A DNA stretch of 14,207 nucleotides from Prolixibacteraceae bacterium (GTDB lineage: Bacteria > Bacteroidota > Bacteroidia > Bacteroidales > Prolixibacteraceae), in contig JALNYZ010000058.1 in NCBI GenBank assembly GCA_023229575.1, positions 1 to 14,207 of the forward strand. The letters run 5' to 3'. Each line of letters opens with the position of its first letter. The stretch's first letter is position 1. The position numbers and the translations under genes are program-made. The notes beneath the pieces were generated by a model. That model saw only the letters and a list, made by a program, of their open reading frames with translations, was not told where the DNA came from and searched no databases. Shown piece by piece: positions 12,959 to 14,207 of the stretch.

Positions 12959-14113
12959 TTAAAATTTGACCCACTTTGTTGCATCATCGTACCCCGCCTT
13001 AACCACCGCATCAATGAACATCATGCCTCGGATTCCATCCTCAATACCGGGGAAATCGAGCCACTCCGGTTTGGGGGCCTCTTTGTTCATTTTAGCCCTC
13101 AAAACGAGGGAGAAATTGCGGTAGATGTTGGCAAAGGCTTCAAGGTAACCCTCAGGGTGGCCTCCTGGGGTGCGGGTATTGTGTTTGGCAATATCGCTCA
13201 TGTATCCGTTTCCGACACGTACAATCTCGGTGGGCCTGTCGCTCCATTTAACCAACAGGGTATTTGGCTCGTGCTGGAACCATTCCAGTCCGCCCTTGTC
13301 ACCATAGACCCGCAGTTTGATGGCATTTTCTTCACCGGCAGCAATTTGGGTGGCCATCAGCACACCTTTCGCCCCATTTTCGAAACGCAGCAGGGCGGCA
13401 CCATCATCATCCAGGAGTCTGCCCGGAACAAAAACATTTAGTTCGGCGCATAGCTCGACAGTTTTCAATCCTGTTACATATTCTGCCAGATGGTGCGCAT
13501 GTGTTCCGATATCACCCATGGCGCCTGCTTTACCAGACCTTTTCGGATCTGTGCGCCAAGAGGCTTGGGCATTGCCGGCATCTTCCAGTTTGGTGGAGAG
13601 CCAACCTTGTGGATACTCAACCAATACTTTTCTAATCTTACCAAAATCACCACGTTGGACCCGTTCGCGCGCTTCTTTGACAGCAGGATAGCCGGAATAG
13701 GTGTGGGTGAGGGCAAGGACCAGTCCGGTTTCGACCAGTTTGGCTTTCAGCTTCAGCGCCTCATCAAGCGTAAAGGTGATGGGCTTATCAACCACTACAT
13801 GAAACCCATGTTCCAGTGCCATCATGGCGGGGTCGAAGTGGGCGAAATTTGGCGTCACGATGGTAACAAAATCCATCCGTTCCCCTTCAGGGAGCTGGTT
13901 TTCCTTATCAAACATATCCCGGTAGGTTCCGTAGATCCTGTTTTCCGGCAAATAATAAGACAATCCCGAATTAAGGGAAATGGCAGGATCTATGCTGAAA
14001 CATCCGCATACCAGCTCTATCTGGTTGTCCATCAAAGCGGCCAGGCGGTGGATCGCTCCAATAAAGGCATCGCTGCCACCACCGACCATGCCCATGCGTA
14101 ATTTACGATTCAT
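12959..14113 (-). CDS. Gfo/Idh/MocA family oxidoreductase
   Basis: The 384-residue protein has an N-terminal Rossmann domain with GMVGGGSDAFIGAIHR (8-23) binding NAD(P), TIVTPNFAH (84-92), and the DKP signature at 109-111 (the family's EKP lysine position). The C-terminal alpha/beta domain carries GAMGDIGTHAHHLAEY (197-212), in which D201 and H205 fit the family's catalytic Asp-xxx-His arrangement. Such enzymes oxidise or reduce a hydroxyl of a sugar, inositol or glycoside. No signal peptide is seen, so it is cytosolic. It is the upstream partner of the isomerase-like gene at 11810-12805 across a 153-base gap holding the AGTGCCTAA hairpin. The ATG at 14113 gives the usual family length. The substrate is unknown. 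Confidence 0.93.
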   Translation of the reverse strand: MNRKLRMGMVGGGSDAFIGAIHRLAALMDNQIELVCGCFSIDPAISLNSGLSYYLPENRIYGTYRDMFDKENQLPEGERMDFVTIVTPNFAHFDPAMMALEHGFHVVVDKPITFTLDEALKLKAKLVETGLVLALTHTYSGYPAVKEARERVQRGDFGKIRKVLVEYPQGWLSTKLEDAGNAQASWRTDPKRSGKAGAMGDIGTHAHHLAEYVTGLKTVELCAELNVFVPGRLLDDDGAALLRFENGAKGVLMATQIAAGEENAIKLRVYGDKGGLEWFQHEPNTLLVKWSDRPTEIVRVGNGYMSDIAKHNTRTPGGHPEGYLEAFANIYRNFSLVLRAKMNKEAPKPEWLDFPGIEDGIRGMMFIDAVVKAGYDDATKWVKF

Positions 14114-14142
14114 GTGAATATAATTTGATTTTTAATTGCCAC

Positions 14143-14201
14143 ATGGAATACCCACATATTCATTTTCGGTTGGTGTGAAAATTGTCTCATGGGTATTTCA
14201 T
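14143..14201. repeat. Inverted repeat upstream of the oxidoreductase gene
   Basis: ATGGAATACCCAC at 14143-14155 and ATGGGTATTTCAT at 14189-14201 are inverted copies matching at 11 of 13 positions, with a 33-base spacer. It lies 30-90 bases upstream of the minus-strand oxidoreductase start. It may be an operator-like site, or part of a terminator for a gene beyond the window. No T-tract directly follows either arm. Confidence 0.45.
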
Positions 14202-14207
14202 TTGTAT

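Noticed and set aside
13490..14101. Plus-strand open frame of 203 codons
   Set aside because: It is antisense to the Gfo/Idh/MocA gene, whose motifs are clear on the minus strand.

Overview
This is most likely a chromosomal segment from a member of the Bacteroidota, probably order Bacteroidales or a near relative. The evidence is the family make-up: a Bacteroidota-type HMA-fold protein without CxxC, an asnS-rpoN pair, short A/T-rich leaders, and promoter-like sequences resembling the TTTG / TAnnTTTG consensus. The assignment comes from recognising protein families and DNA style, not from a database search.

Left part (1 to about 4250, plus strand, A/T-rich). This is a run of small single-domain genes in the same direction: a RibD C-terminal/DHFR-like reductase cut by the window edge, a GyrI-like effector-binding protein, an HMA-like protein, a DUF1801 protein, a second DHFR-like protein, an SRPBCC pseudogene with an internal deletion, a third DHFR-like protein, a PhnB-type VOC protein, a DoxX-like membrane protein and a second SRPBCC remnant. 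It looks like an accessory block of poorly characterised proteins that is being remodelled. There are three paralogues of one family and two broken members of another.

Middle part (about 4350 to 7880). A small conserved hypothetical gene on the minus strand lies divergent to asparaginyl-tRNA synthetase (asnS), which is followed 9 bases later by the sigma-54 factor gene rpoN. The divergent intergenic region holds an inverted repeat built from CACAGAG-like units and a perfect 12-base palindrome.

Phosphate part (7882 to 11472, minus strand, convergent with rpoN). In transcription order: a DUF47/PhoU-like protein, a short PiT phosphate transporter, a PhoR-like histidine kinase with almost no periplasmic domain, and a PhoB/OmpR-type response regulator. 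The order suggests a self-contained phosphate uptake and sensing operon in which the transporter and DUF47 protein could feed the kinase.

Right part (11645 to 14207, minus strand). A Gfo/Idh/MocA oxidoreductase and a xylose-isomerase-like TIM-barrel protein form a probable sugar-modification pair. They are separated by a long imperfect hairpin made of AGTGCCTAA-type units, and an intrinsic terminator follows the isomerase gene. No tRNA, rRNA, CRISPR array, transposase or integrase was seen. The most notable unexplained items are the two modular inverted repeats, the decaying SRPBCC genes among DHFR-like paralogues, and the compact PiT/DUF47/PhoR/PhoB operon.
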